A stretch of DNA of 21,543 nt from positions 1 to 21,543 of the IMG/VR virus record IMGVR_UViG_3300028925_008157; one strand, given 5' to 3'. This stretch comes from a virus. How positions within the stretch are numbered: the first letter of the stretch is position 1; the number at the start of each line of letters is the position of its first letter. Below, piece by piece: positions 7,902 through 15,752 of the stretch. The position numbers and the translations under genes are program-made. The notes below the pieces were generated by a model. That model searched no databases, was not told the DNA's origin, and worked only from the letters and a program-made list of their open reading frames with translations.

Positions 7902-8296
7902 TGATTAAATTCCTCCACACAGGAGCCTCGAAAAAGAATGGTCGCGGTCGCGGCCTACGCTTATTTCGTTGGGGCAATCGTCAACTGGAACTGTGGTGGT
8001 TTCCAGCGGGTGAAGTTGTGGAGGATCACATACATAATCACGCAGTCGTTCGGTTGTTTTTTATATTCGGCAAGATGGTGTTTTGGAGTGCGCCAACTGG
8101 AACCAAACGGAAGACCTTGACTCATCTCGGCTCCACGTTGAGAATTCCAGTGGGAGTAGCTCATGGGGCGCAAATCCAACGCTCCAGCATATTCTTAACC
8201 TACGAAAAGTGGAATGATTCCCCCACCACAATTGCTCACGACATCGAATTTACCGACAGAACTATCCAACCTATATCGGGAGGTGTGTCTGCATGA
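7901..8296 (+). CDS. Cupin-fold protein of unknown role (131 aa)
   Basis: The ATG overlaps the previous stop (TAATG). The middle of the protein carries a cupin pattern: motif 1 is PAGEVVEDHIHNHAVV with metal-type histidines H43 and H45, followed by a glycine-bearing turn (FGK, near 57), and motif 2 is IPVGVAHGA with P83 and H88. This suggests a small metal-binding beta barrel. The usual motif 1 glutamate after the His pair is not obvious, so catalytic activity is uncertain. The N-terminus is basic (KKNGRGRGLRLFRW). It sits between internal virion genes, an unusual place for an enzyme; a minor virion protein or an auxiliary metabolic or regulatory protein is possible. The next gene overlaps its 3' end by 83 bases. 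Confidence 0.7.
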   Translation: MIKFLHTGASKKNGRGRGLRLFRWGNRQLELWWFPAGEVVEDHIHNHAVVRLFFIFGKMVFWSAPTGTKRKTLTHLGSTLRIPVGVAHGAQIQRSSIFLTYEKWNDSPTTIAHDIEFTDRTIQPISGGVSA

Positions 8297-8690
8297 TGAA
8301 TCTGCCTACACATTTCTCTGTCAATGGCACGAAACAGTTCATCAAATTGATGACATCGTGGATGAAGATGTGGGGTCGAAGGAGAAAACCATTGAGTGTT
8401 TTATTCGGCTCCACGAACTCTACGCAAATCCCTTTTACAGGAAACACGAAGACAGATTAAGCATGGTGGTAACGCTCGTAACAAATATGTATGCAGACTC
8501 GGTTGAGTGGGAGAAGTCCGACACCGAATGGAAACGTAAGTGGGCAGATTTTATGCGATTTGCTGGCAACGAAATGGCTTACGCAGTCGCATACATAGTT
8601 GGGGGTTGGACACATTTGAGGTTCATTAGTCGGATGTTTAGGGTTTTGTCCTACACCGACCACCACACAGAAAACCACGAACAAATTTAG
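8214..8690 (+). CDS. Conserved-looking all-helical phage protein with DDxxDxD motif (158 aa)
   Basis: The frame starts at ATG 8214 inside the cupin gene; no later ATG precedes the conserved-looking part, and a GTG at 8283 sits too close to a GGGAGG to be preferred. The protein is predicted to be helical. It contains HETVHQIDDIVDEDVG (residues 40-54) with an Asp-rich IDDIVDED at 45-52, then NPFYRKHEDRL (72-82) and YAVAYIVGGW (123-132). I recall similar small proteins in many tailed phages, with a WDDLIDxD-NPFY pattern and no known function. The motif recalls metal-binding Asp clusters of isoprenoid-synthase-type folds, but that link is speculative. A virion or assembly role is suggested only by its location between ejection protein genes. 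Confidence 0.7.
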   Translation: MIPPPQLLTTSNLPTELSNLYREVCLHDESAYTFLCQWHETVHQIDDIVDEDVGSKEKTIECFIRLHELYANPFYRKHEDRLSMVVTLVTNMYADSVEWEKSDTEWKRKWADFMRFAGNEMAYAVAYIVGGWTHLRFISRMFRVLSYTDHHTENHEQI

Positions 8691-8699
8691 GAGAACAAA

Positions 8700-9914
8700 A
8701 TGGCTGAATATTTTAGTAAATACAAAGGGCGAAACGGCCCAGCGATAGCCCCCGGCATTGTCCAGATGATGGGCAGCATTGGGGATGAGTATGCGAAGGG
8801 CATTAAGGGGTTATCCGAGGGACTGGAGAAGTACCGGCAGAACAAGGAAACCCGCGACATACTGGAGGAAACAGCCCTTAACGAATATGCGCGGCAACTT
8901 CCAGCCGAGGACGAGGAGGTTGATCCAATCAAGTCAGAATACTTGTCTCAATATGGGGAGAAAGTGCGCGACGCTTCGGATATGTCGATGGGTGAGTTGA
9001 AGGGGCTTGTGTCCTCGATGCAGACGGATCGAAATGAGATGCAGAAGCAGCAAGACTACACACTGCAAGAAAAACTTTACGGCCTAAAGGAGCGCGAAGT
9101 GGCTGCAACGGAGGCAAAAATAATCTCCGACAAAGCCACCGCAGACGATAGAAATGTCTTGGCTAGTGAAAAACAAATTGCTGACATCCTGTATAACGAC
9201 GGGCTTATAGGCATTGGCAAAGCCAAAAACGCACTGCTTGAAAACAAGCAATTCACCGAGCGGCTAGACGCACTGAATGCGGATGAACAAGCCGGTAAAA
9301 CTCTTGAACAAAACCAAACCGCCTTGAGAAAGCTGTGGGAAACTGACAACAGTTCAATTGGTAAAGAAGTGCAAGAGATGTTGAAGGGAGACTTCGATCC
9401 AGAAACAATTCGCCCGTGGATTGATACGAAGATAAAGGCAGCTTCGGATGCGGCGGTTAAAGAGTTAGGCAAGCCAGAACTCCACGACTATGACGGACAA
9501 AAGGTTCTCACCTACGGCAACACCATCGTCAAGCTGGATAACGTGGATGGCAAACTTCGGATGCAACCTGACAAGATGGAACAACTCCGAACAAGAATCA
9601 AGGAATCCATTGCAGAGATTATGTCTAGCATATCGTATGCGGCTGAACTCCAAAACAAAGGGAAGAAGGAAGATGCACCAACACCTATCCAAGACCAGAT
9701 AGATGCGTATAAAGAATACGACAAGGAATTGATAGACAAATACGGGCCAGACTCATCGACATCGGCAACAACGACTAGAGCGGGGGTTCCAGCTTCGTCA
9801 GAGAAAAAATACAGGGTTCAGACTCCAGATGGAAGAACCGCCATTGTTGCGGAAAGTAACCTTGAGCGGGCGAAAAAAGACGGCAACAAAGTCCTTGGTG
9901 AAGTTGGGGAATAG
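8700..9914 (+). CDS. Probable internal virion protein, medium subunit, coiled-coil rich (404 aa)
   Basis: Translation starts at ATG 8700 behind a clear AGGAGA five bases upstream. The N-terminus (about residues 1-45) has Gly and hydrophobic residues (GPAIAPGIVQMMGSIGDEYAKGIKGL) and could insert in or touch a membrane. Residues 45-330 are mostly charged helix with heptad-like stretches, rich in Lys, Glu and Gln. The C-terminal 36 residues form a different, beta-containing element (KKYRVQTPDGRTAIVAESNLERAKKDG). Its location between a small and a very large internal protein gene, and its stop only two bases before the next ATG, fit the middle member of an ejection-protein set. No enzymatic motif is visible. 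Confidence 0.6.
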   Translation: MAEYFSKYKGRNGPAIAPGIVQMMGSIGDEYAKGIKGLSEGLEKYRQNKETRDILEETALNEYARQLPAEDEEVDPIKSEYLSQYGEKVRDASDMSMGELKGLVSSMQTDRNEMQKQQDYTLQEKLYGLKEREVAATEAKIISDKATADDRNVLASEKQIADILYNDGLIGIGKAKNALLENKQFTERLDALNADEQAGKTLEQNQTALRKLWETDNSSIGKEVQEMLKGDFDPETIRPWIDTKIKAASDAAVKELGKPELHDYDGQKVLTYGNTIVKLDNVDGKLRMQPDKMEQLRTRIKESIAEIMSSISYAAELQNKGKKEDAPTPIQDQIDAYKEYDKELIDKYGPDSSTSATTTRAGVPASSEKKYRVQTPDGRTAIVAESNLERAKKDGNKVLGEVGE

Positions 9915-9916
9915 CG

Positions 9917-12900
9917 ATGGCTGAAGAATCATACTTAACCTACGAAGACCCGCCTAAAGATGATTCGTACTTAACCTACGAAGACCCGCCTAAAGATGAT
10001 TCGTACTTAACTTACGAGCAGTCCGAGGACGGCGAGGCCGCGCCCACCGAAACACAACTGGAAAAAGACGTTGAAAAGTACGGGGCGTGGAATGCCGCGC
10101 CTCCACCTTCCAAGTGGGGTGAATTCAAGCATTGGTTTAGAAAAGAACTGACTCCGTTCATTGGCCCGTCAGAGCGGCAGATTGCGGAGGAAGGCGTTAT
10201 GTGGACTGACCCAGTTACCCAGCAGCGGGGAATAATGTACAAGCCGCTTGCCGACAAGTTCACCAAGCAGGGACTTTTCAACACCCCCCTCATAGGCGAC
10301 CTCAAAGAGAAAGTCGGCATTGACGCCAAAGACCTAGAGGAATTTGGAGTGTCGGAAGAATGGGCGAAGGGGATTGCTGGGACGCAGCGCGCCATACTTG
10401 GTGCGACGGAACAACTCACAAATCCACTGGTGGCGATGGCTGCGGTGGCCTCTGGCGGTGCGCCGTTGTTAGGCAAAATCTTGGCTGGCGGGTTTAGCGT
10501 TCACATGGCGTCGGGTCTTCCAGACGTAAAGAAGGCTTTTGATGACGCGGTTGAAGCGGGCGACACGCAAGCCGCAGCGGAAGCCCTGACGGGTGGAGTG
10601 TTGCAAGCATTTTTCGCATACAAGGCTGGACGCCATGCTACCCAAGGGGGTGGTGCGAAAATCAAGGCGCTCCACCAAAAGACACTGCAACCCGAATTAA
10701 AAAAACTTTTAGCGCACCAGATTAAAACCGAATACACCGGCCCACAGCTTCGCGTCATATTCAGCCGGGTGAACAAAAACCAAGGCACTCCAGCGGAAGT
10801 GGAGATGGTGAAGTTCATCAACGGCGAAATGAAGCCGGGGGTTTTAGTCAAGAAAGGGGCCAAGACCACTTTCACCTCTGCCGAGGCGAAGATGTTCAAG
10901 AACAGCAAGGCTTGGAAAAACTTTCTCGGAATTGAAGACGTTAAGGTTCCAGTGGCAACCCGGCTCATCTCGGAAAAAGCCGGGATGAAAGCCCCGGTAG
11001 AAGCCCCGCCATCTGTCGGAAAATATCTCAAGCTGGAGGAAGCGCGGGTTCCAGTGATGCTTGCCGAATCCAAGATGGGAGTTCCAGCGGGAACCAAGAC
11101 TTCATCCATGCCGCCGAAGGTGGAGGAACCCGATTGGTTTGGTAAGGCAATTGGCCCCGTCAAGAATGTTTACAAGAAATGGCTCACCTCCAAGGGGCAA
11201 CTTAAATTCACCGACCCAACAAGCGGCCTCACCGTGGATGTTTATACCCGCAAGGGCGAAATGGGAGGCAACATTTTATCCGAACTCAAGCATCTGGATA
11301 ACGTCAGCGCAAAACTTCGCCGCGCCGAAAAGAAATCTTACGGCAAGAACAACCCCAAGCCAGAAGACTTAATGGAGCGTATGAACTCCTTCTTGGCAAA
11401 CGAGAAGGTGGACTTGCCGAAGCCAATCCAGAAAGTCTTGACCGAGATGCGGACACACAAAAAGGGGTTGTCCAAAGAAATCCAAGGGCTAGTCACTGGA
11501 GAACTGAAAGCCACCATTGGCGACAACATGGAAGTGTACCTTAATAGGTCGTATGAGATTTTTGATAACCCGAAATTTAAGGAGAAGATTCTAAAGGGCA
11601 AGAAGGTTGAAGGCTCGCAATACGAGGTTGCAAAGGAATTCCTAGCCAACGAACGACAAGCTGATCTCATTGCCGAGGCCCAAAAGAAAGTGGAAGCTGG
11701 TGAACTGGCCGAGCATCAGATAGACGGGTATGTAGATCGTCGCTTGTCTGGCGAGATGGAGGCCATGTTGAATGTGGCGGGGCGCGACATCTTTGAAGCC
11801 ATACCGTCTTCGGGGCGAGTGCTGGATGTGGTCAAGAAGCGGAAGAACATTCCAGTTGAAATCCGTGAACTTTGGGGGGAGTACAAAGACCCCTATGTGA
11901 ACTATGCCCGCACCGTCACCAAGATGTCGCAATTCATTGAGACAACCAAGTTCTACCAAGAATTGCGCGAGGCTGGGCTGAACAGATTTTTGTGGGAAAA
12001 ACCTTTTGAGGGATTCTCGGAACAGATTGGTGGCGGCGAAAGATTTGCGGTAAAGAAGGATGGGAGTCTAGGCAAGAAAGTAGCCAGTAACCCACGACTC
12101 GCCCCAATCGACGGACTCTACACGACCAAGGAACTGGCCAAAGCCTTCACCTCGCTGGATGAACTCGGCCCACTGGGAACGGGGCTGGAACGAGCGTTAA
12201 TGGTTCCAACAGCGGCAGCGAATATAAGTGCTACGGTTTTGAATCATGTTACTCAAAATCGAAACTTTCACGGCGGCGGCGTAATGTCGATGGCGAACAA
12301 CCGGCTTTCACCAAAACAAACCTATAAAGCGTTAAAAACAATCGGCGCAGACATAATTAAATTAGATAGCAAAGCGCAGCTTGAGAAAATTCAAGAATAC
12401 GCGAAGCTGGATTTCTTCGACCAAGCCGCCGTGCCAACTGAAATGTTAGCCAGCCTCAAGGATGTGCTTGGTAAAGACAGAAGCGCGTGGTTGGAAGACC
12501 TCTCCAGTGGCCGAATCAACTTGAGTAAGGGGGGACGGGTTTTAGCAAAAGCCGGTAAGTTACCATTTGAAGTTTATCAAGGCGTGGACACCGCGTTTCG
12601 GATTGCCAACTTTGAGGTTGAACTGGCTCGGTATTCCAAGGCTCTCAAGATTGATTCCAAGAACCCACAACTTCGCCAAGATGTTGCGAATATCATCAAG
12701 GACACTTACCCGACATATTCCAGAGTGCCGCTGGCGATTAAGGCGTTGCGCCGGTTCCCGTACTTGGGGTCATTTATCAGTTTTCCAGCGGAGATAATCC
12801 GCACAACCAAAAACACTTATTCCTTGTCAATGAAAGAACTGGCTACGCCGGGCCTCCGCGAAATCGGGGCCAAACGGTTTGCGGCCTTGACAGGAACCTT

Positions 12901-13852
12901 AATACTCCCCGAAATCGCAACGAGGGTGGTCAACAATCTATCTGGAATTAGTTCAGAAGAAAAAAAAGCCATACGCCGGTTTGTCCCGCCGTGGTCGAAA
13001 AACGGCAACCTAAAAATCTCAAAGGAGGAAGACGGTCACTACAATTATTTCGATCTAAAATACAGCGATCCCTACTCCTACCTCAAGGAACCTCTGGTCG
13101 CGGCAATGCGAGCCGGGGGCGAACCCGACGTACATTACTGGCAAGCCTTCGGCACACTTATCCAGCCATTCACGGATGAGAAGATATTTGCGTCCAAGCT
13201 ATTCGATGTGACTCGAAACATCACGGAATCTGGACGCCCGGTGTGGGACGAAAACGATTCACTGGACGAGCGCACAACCAAGATACTCACTCACCTTGGG
13301 GAAGCGATCACACCGGGCAGTGCCAAGTCCATCAACCGTTTGTATAAAGCGGCCAACGACCAGAAAGGCGACTTCGGGCGCGAGTACGATTTAGGTTATG
13401 AAGCCTTCGCGCAATTTGGGTTCCGCACATCCAAGCTGGACATTGGGAACAGCCTTGCCATCCACAAGCTGCCGCAATCGAAGCGCAAAATAAATGGCTA
13501 CTCTGGAGACTTCACAAGAGAGATGCGCCGAACACGGCTGGATGACGCACAACAACTGGAACTTTACACGAAGGTAAACGAAGACCGATTCAAGGAATGG
13601 CAAACCGTCCACCGCGATATTCAAGCGGCCCAAACCCTTGGAGTGGGGTTGGTGACGGTGGAACTTGCCTTGCAGAAAAGCGGATTTAACAAGGACGAAC
13701 GAGAAGCCTTACGCAATGGAACCTTTATCCCATACTGGCCAAGCGATGAAAAAGCCTTGGAAATCCAGATAGAAGGGCGAACCTTCAACCGAGTCAACTT
13801 ACTTGGCCGCTACACAGAACTACTAGCCTCCCCGCTCCTAAATGAAAACTAA
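9917..13852 (+). CDS. Large internal virion / polyvalent protein, probable DNA-ejection protein (1311 aa)
   Basis: The protein begins with nearly three copies of a 12-residue repeat (SYLTYEDPPKDD). A hydrophobic, Gly/Ala-rich region at about residues 150-200 (LVAMAAVASGGAPLLGKILAGGF) could be membrane active. Long charged helices follow from about 250 to 750. Residues about 884-1010 contain a block (VYQGVDTAFRIANFEVELARYSKAL, FPYLGSFISFPAEIIRTTKN) that resembles large polyvalent-protein-associated domains of phages (LPD38 type, from memory). The size, location and neighbours fit the largest ejection protein of a podovirus, comparable in position to T7 gp16. I see no lytic transglycosylase signature, so peptidoglycan cutting is not supported. 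No recognisable domain lies in the last 200 residues. Confidence 0.75.
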   Translation: MAEESYLTYEDPPKDDSYLTYEDPPKDDSYLTYEQSEDGEAAPTETQLEKDVEKYGAWNAAPPPSKWGEFKHWFRKELTPFIGPSERQIAEEGVMWTDPVTQQRGIMYKPLADKFTKQGLFNTPLIGDLKEKVGIDAKDLEEFGVSEEWAKGIAGTQRAILGATEQLTNPLVAMAAVASGGAPLLGKILAGGFSVHMASGLPDVKKAFDDAVEAGDTQAAAEALTGGVLQAFFAYKAGRHATQGGGAKIKALHQKTLQPELKKLLAHQIKTEYTGPQLRVIFSRVNKNQGTPAEVEMVKFINGEMKPGVLVKKGAKTTFTSAEAKMFKNSKAWKNFLGIEDVKVPVATRLISEKAGMKAPVEAPPSVGKYLKLEEARVPVMLAESKMGVPAGTKTSSMPPKVEEPDWFGKAIGPVKNVYKKWLTSKGQLKFTDPTSGLTVDVYTRKGEMGGNILSELKHLDNVSAKLRRAEKKSYGKNNPKPEDLMERMNSFLANEKVDLPKPIQKVLTEMRTHKKGLSKEIQGLVTGELKATIGDNMEVYLNRSYEIFDNPKFKEKILKGKKVEGSQYEVAKEFLANERQADLIAEAQKKVEAGELAEHQIDGYVDRRLSGEMEAMLNVAGRDIFEAIPSSGRVLDVVKKRKNIPVEIRELWGEYKDPYVNYARTVTKMSQFIETTKFYQELREAGLNRFLWEKPFEGFSEQIGGGERFAVKKDGSLGKKVASNPRLAPIDGLYTTKELAKAFTSLDELGPLGTGLERALMVPTAAANISATVLNHVTQNRNFHGGGVMSMANNRLSPKQTYKALKTIGADIIKLDSKAQLEKIQEYAKLDFFDQAAVPTEMLASLKDVLGKDRSAWLEDLSSGRINLSKGGRVLAKAGKLPFEVYQGVDTAFRIANFEVELARYSKALKIDSKNPQLRQDVANIIKDTYPTYSRVPLAIKALRRFPYLGSFISFPAEIIRTTKNTYSLSMKELATPGLREIGAKRFAALTGTLILPEIATRVVNNLSGISSEEKKAIRRFVPPWSKNGNLKISKEEDGHYNYFDLKYSDPYSYLKEPLVAAMRAGGEPDVHYWQAFGTLIQPFTDEKIFASKLFDVTRNITESGRPVWDENDSLDERTTKILTHLGEAITPGSAKSINRLYKAANDQKGDFGREYDLGYEAFAQFGFRTSKLDIGNSLAIHKLPQSKRKINGYSGDFTREMRRTRLDDAQQLELYTKVNEDRFKEWQTVHRDIQAAQTLGVGLVTVELALQKSGFNKDEREALRNGTFIPYWPSDEKALEIQIEGRTFNRVNLLGRYTELLASPLLNEN
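9932..10018 (+). repeat. 36-bp tandem repeat coding an N-terminal 12-residue repeat
   Basis: Two identical 36-base copies (9932-9967 and 9968-10003), each beginning TACTTAACCTACGAAGACCC, are followed by a truncated third copy up to 10018 with a C-to-T change. They encode the repeat YLTYEDPPKDDS at the extreme N-terminus of the 1311-residue virion protein. Near-perfect nucleotide identity suggests a recent duplication. Confidence 0.9.
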
Positions 13853-13857
13853 TTCCA

Positions 13858-14277
13858 GTGGACACAACAACGCTAGGCACAATTGGGGAACGTCTCGTCG
13901 AGGCCGAGTTATTGAAACTCGGTTTTTGTGTCGCCCGCCCAGCAGTGGACATTGACGGGTACGATTTGCTTGCGGGAACTAATTCCCGCGAATACCATAG
14001 ACTCCAGATCAAGACTTGTCGGATACCCGCCGAGTACCGGGGGAGTTACGGCTACCGATACACCACGCTCAAAAACAAAAAATCAGATTATTTCATATTC
14101 GTCTGCCTAATGCACAACTCATTCTACATCGTACCAACCGCCCTAACAGCCGCTTCGATTCGCCTCTCTGGAGACGGCAGCGGGCAGTCCGAGGTAGAAA
14201 AGTTTTTTGGCGCGTGGCACATATTAAAACCAACGCACCCCGATCATGCCTCCACGCAAGTTCTTGATGCACAGTAG
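13858..14277 (+). CDS. PD-(D/E)XK endonuclease-like protein next to attP (139 aa)
   Basis: The open frame starts at GTG 13858, five bases after the stop of the large virion gene; no ATG is available upstream of the conserved motifs. The motif order is that of the PD-(D/E)XK fold: GTIGERLVEAELLKLGF (E11), DIDGYDLL with D36, and LQIKT with Q50 and K52. This combination is closest, from memory, to the group I intron-type PD-(D/E)XK endonucleases (I-Ssp6803I-like), a family also found free-standing. The protein likely cuts DNA with metal ions. It lies between the last virion gene and attP, so after integration it would be at the prophage end. A defence, homing or resolvase-type function is possible. 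A strong Shine-Dalgarno is lacking. Confidence 0.75.
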   Translation: MDTTTLGTIGERLVEAELLKLGFCVARPAVDIDGYDLLAGTNSREYHRLQIKTCRIPAEYRGSYGYRYTTLKNKKSDYFIFVCLMHNSFYIVPTALTAASIRLSGDGSGQSEVEKFFGAWHILKPTHPDHASTQVLDAQ

Positions 14278-14298
14278 GATACGTTAATCCGCTATGGA

Positions 14299-14343
14299 CT
14301 GGGGGTCAGGAGGTCGAGAGTTCAAATCTCTCCATCCCGACCA
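14299..14343 (+). other. attP: Phage attachment site core (attP): 3' part of a tRNA-Pro(GGG) gene
   Basis: The bases read as the 3' part of a tRNA: anticodon loop CTGGGGG (U33 and anticodon GGG, 14299-14305), 3' anticodon-stem strand TCAGG, variable loop AGGTC, T arm GAGAG-TTCAAAT-CTCTC, acceptor strand CATCCCG, discriminator A and encoded CCA (14341-14343). Upstream bases (ATGGA) do not pair with TCAGG, and no CGGGATG acceptor 5' strand or D arm is present, so this is not a complete tRNA gene. Such a fragment next to a tyrosine integrase gene is the hallmark of attP, restoring the host tRNA after integration. Two further bases (GA) at 14297-14298 also fit the expected host stem. Confidence 0.85.
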
Positions 14344-14360
14344 TTTACTCTTATTTTTGC

Positions 14361-14448
14361 TTGTTTTCTAGAGGCTGATTTCGCAATCTCCGTTTCAGGA
14401 CACTTGTTGCGTGTGTCCTTTCAGCACACATTGAGTCTAGAAAAACAA
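14361..14448. repeat. Nested inverted repeats between attP and the integrase start
   Basis: Outer arms TTGTTTTCTAGA (14361-14372) and TCTAGAAAAACAA (14436-14448) are inverted copies differing by one extra A. Between them lies a perfect 7-bp inner pair, AGGACAC (14397-14403) and GTGTCCT (14413-14419), with a 9-base loop. The right outer arm ends just before the integrase ATG. The structure could be integrase or excisionase arm sites, a repressor operator, or an RNA structure controlling integrase translation. The inner hairpin lacks a following T run, so a factor-independent terminator is unlikely. Confidence 0.6.
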
Positions 14449-14449
14449 C

Positions 14450-15634
14450 ATGACACCCGAAAACCGCCCTCCCACACCTGACGATCTGCCACTGTTTCAT
14501 TTAGATAAGGGCAAGGTGCGTTTCATGTTTAGGGGGCGACACTACTCTTTGTTCAGACCGTGGTTGGGTGGGAACTACTACATAAAAATCCAGCGGCTTG
14601 GATTTCGCAAAACCACATCCCTCCACACCGACGATCCGAAGCGGGCCGTGGCAATGGCGATAGGTGTGATCGACTATTTCCTCTCTGGAATTGATCCAGA
14701 GGCGTTGAAGGAGCCGTCCCACGCCACCGCTGATTTGGTGACCCGCTCGTACCGGGTTATTGCGCTGCGCCACGGGCTGAAGGAGGTTACGATTGGCGGG
14801 AACATTTCCTCGCTCAAGAAAATCATTGGGCGGCGCAAGTCGCTTCGCAGCTTTCCGATTTCCAGACTCACCGGGAAACTCGTCCGCGAGTTCATTGATT
14901 TTGAACTGGATTTAATCGCAGGGCAGGGCGAGGAAGCTCGGCAGCGCAAACTCCGCAGCATTCAAGGGGTATTGAAACAGGCAAAATCCATATTTAAGAA
15001 ATCATTTCACTCGCGGTACGAGGATGCGGGAATCCACCTCGGCAACATCGAGGGGTTCATGCTCGAACGGGGCGAGACTCCAGTGTTGGTGACTAAAGTC
15101 CCGCTGGAGGATGAGGTGGTGGAGGTGCTGGACGCGAAGATGGAGAAGTTGGGTGAGGTGCGGCCAGATCGCTACGCCGCCTATTTGCTGGCCAAGTCCA
15201 CGTTGCGTCGGGGCGAAATCCAGCGGGCTAAATGGGACTGGATACAAATGAAGAAGGGCCATCCGCATATCGTGATGTCTGCGGATCAGAAGGGGAAGAA
15301 GGCCACCTCCATTCCGCTCGACCCCACGATCTACGCCGCCCTCCAGCAGTGGTACAAGTTAACCGAGGACAAGGAATACATCCTGCCAGAAGACGGGTGG
15401 GAGGGCGAACGCTGCGGCTATTTTATGAAGGAACTGGACAAGTGGCTGCGCGACAAGGGCGGACTCAAAACCGACCACACGTTCCACGAACTCCGCGCCC
15501 ACACACTCCACACGATCCGAGAGAAGTATGGGCTGGAAGTCGCAGCCCGCGTGGGGCGGCATTCGGACTCATCCATCACGGCCCAGTGCTACGCCGGGGA
15601 GAAGAAAATCCCCGTGGGCTTTAACTTAAATTAA
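14450..15634 (+). CDS. int: Tyrosine site-specific recombinase (phage integrase), 394 aa
   Basis: The protein integrates and excises the phage by recombining attP with the host attB. The C-terminal catalytic domain holds the full set of active residues: R253 in STLRRGEI, a beta-hairpin lysine near K281 (DQKGKKATSIPL), H346-x-x-R349 in FHELRAH, H371 in GRHSD, and nucleophile Y381 in QCYAGEKK. The central part (about 90-200) fits a SAM-like core-binding domain, and the N-terminal 85 residues contain a beta-rich part (KVRFMFRGRHYSLFRPWLGGNYYIKIQRLG) suitable as an arm-binding domain. H371 and Y381 are ten residues apart, one more than the usual nine. No clear Shine-Dalgarno precedes ATG 14450, and the upstream inverted repeat may regulate it. 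The tRNA fragment 107 bases upstream is its probable target. Confidence 0.96.
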   Translation: MTPENRPPTPDDLPLFHLDKGKVRFMFRGRHYSLFRPWLGGNYYIKIQRLGFRKTTSLHTDDPKRAVAMAIGVIDYFLSGIDPEALKEPSHATADLVTRSYRVIALRHGLKEVTIGGNISSLKKIIGRRKSLRSFPISRLTGKLVREFIDFELDLIAGQGEEARQRKLRSIQGVLKQAKSIFKKSFHSRYEDAGIHLGNIEGFMLERGETPVLVTKVPLEDEVVEVLDAKMEKLGEVRPDRYAAYLLAKSTLRRGEIQRAKWDWIQMKKGHPHIVMSADQKGKKATSIPLDPTIYAALQQWYKLTEDKEYILPEDGWEGERCGYFMKELDKWLRDKGGLKTDHTFHELRAHTLHTIREKYGLEVAARVGRHSDSSITAQCYAGEKKIPVGFNLN

Positions 15635-15635
15635 A

Positions 15636-15749
15636 ATGATGAAAAAAAGTGAAGAAAAAACTTGCATTGTGGGTGGTGAGAACTCACCCTCGCTCCAGTG
15701 CCGAACCATCGCCAATTTTCACAAAAACAATACTCTGGCAAGCCGATAG
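15636..15749 (+). CDS. Doubtful small ORF after integrase (37 codons)
   Basis: An ATG at 15636 (or the adjacent 15639) just after the integrase stop opens a 37-codon frame, beginning MMKKSEEKTC and ending at TAG 15747-15749. It covers the first of the three palindromes. The position would suit an excisionase, but the product has no helix-turn-helix or other motif that I can recognise, and the composition is not convincing. I list it only because the surrounding 180 bases otherwise have no gene. Confidence 0.15.
   Translation: MMKKSEEKTCIVGGENSPSLQCRTIANFHKNNTLASR
15675..15688. promoter_or_regulatory. Palindromic operator-like site 1
   Basis: GGTGAGAACTCACC is a 14-base near-perfect dyad: six-base arms are fully complementary around a central AA. 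It matches two further copies at 15765 and 15791. The site is 90 bases upstream of site 2 and lies in the only gap between the integrase gene and the RHH regulator gene. Binding by a dimeric regulator is the simplest reading. Confidence 0.6.
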
Positions 15750-15752
15750 TTT

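Noticed and set aside
9917-13852. Lytic transglycosylase or other muralytic domain in the largest virion protein
   Set aside because: No catalytic Glu context of SLT domains or similar motif was found on reading the whole chain.
14277-14343. A complete tRNA gene
   Set aside because: No 5' acceptor strand, D arm or intact anticodon stem can be formed; only the 3' part is present, as expected for attP.
14397-14419. Factor-independent terminator before the integrase gene
   Set aside because: The 7-bp hairpin is not followed by a run of T, and its loop and position fit a regulatory site better.
14563-14576. A further half-copy of the operator palindrome (GGTGGGAAC) inside the integrase gene
   Set aside because: Only one arm and the centre match; the second arm is absent, and the bases encode conserved-looking integrase residues, so chance is likely.
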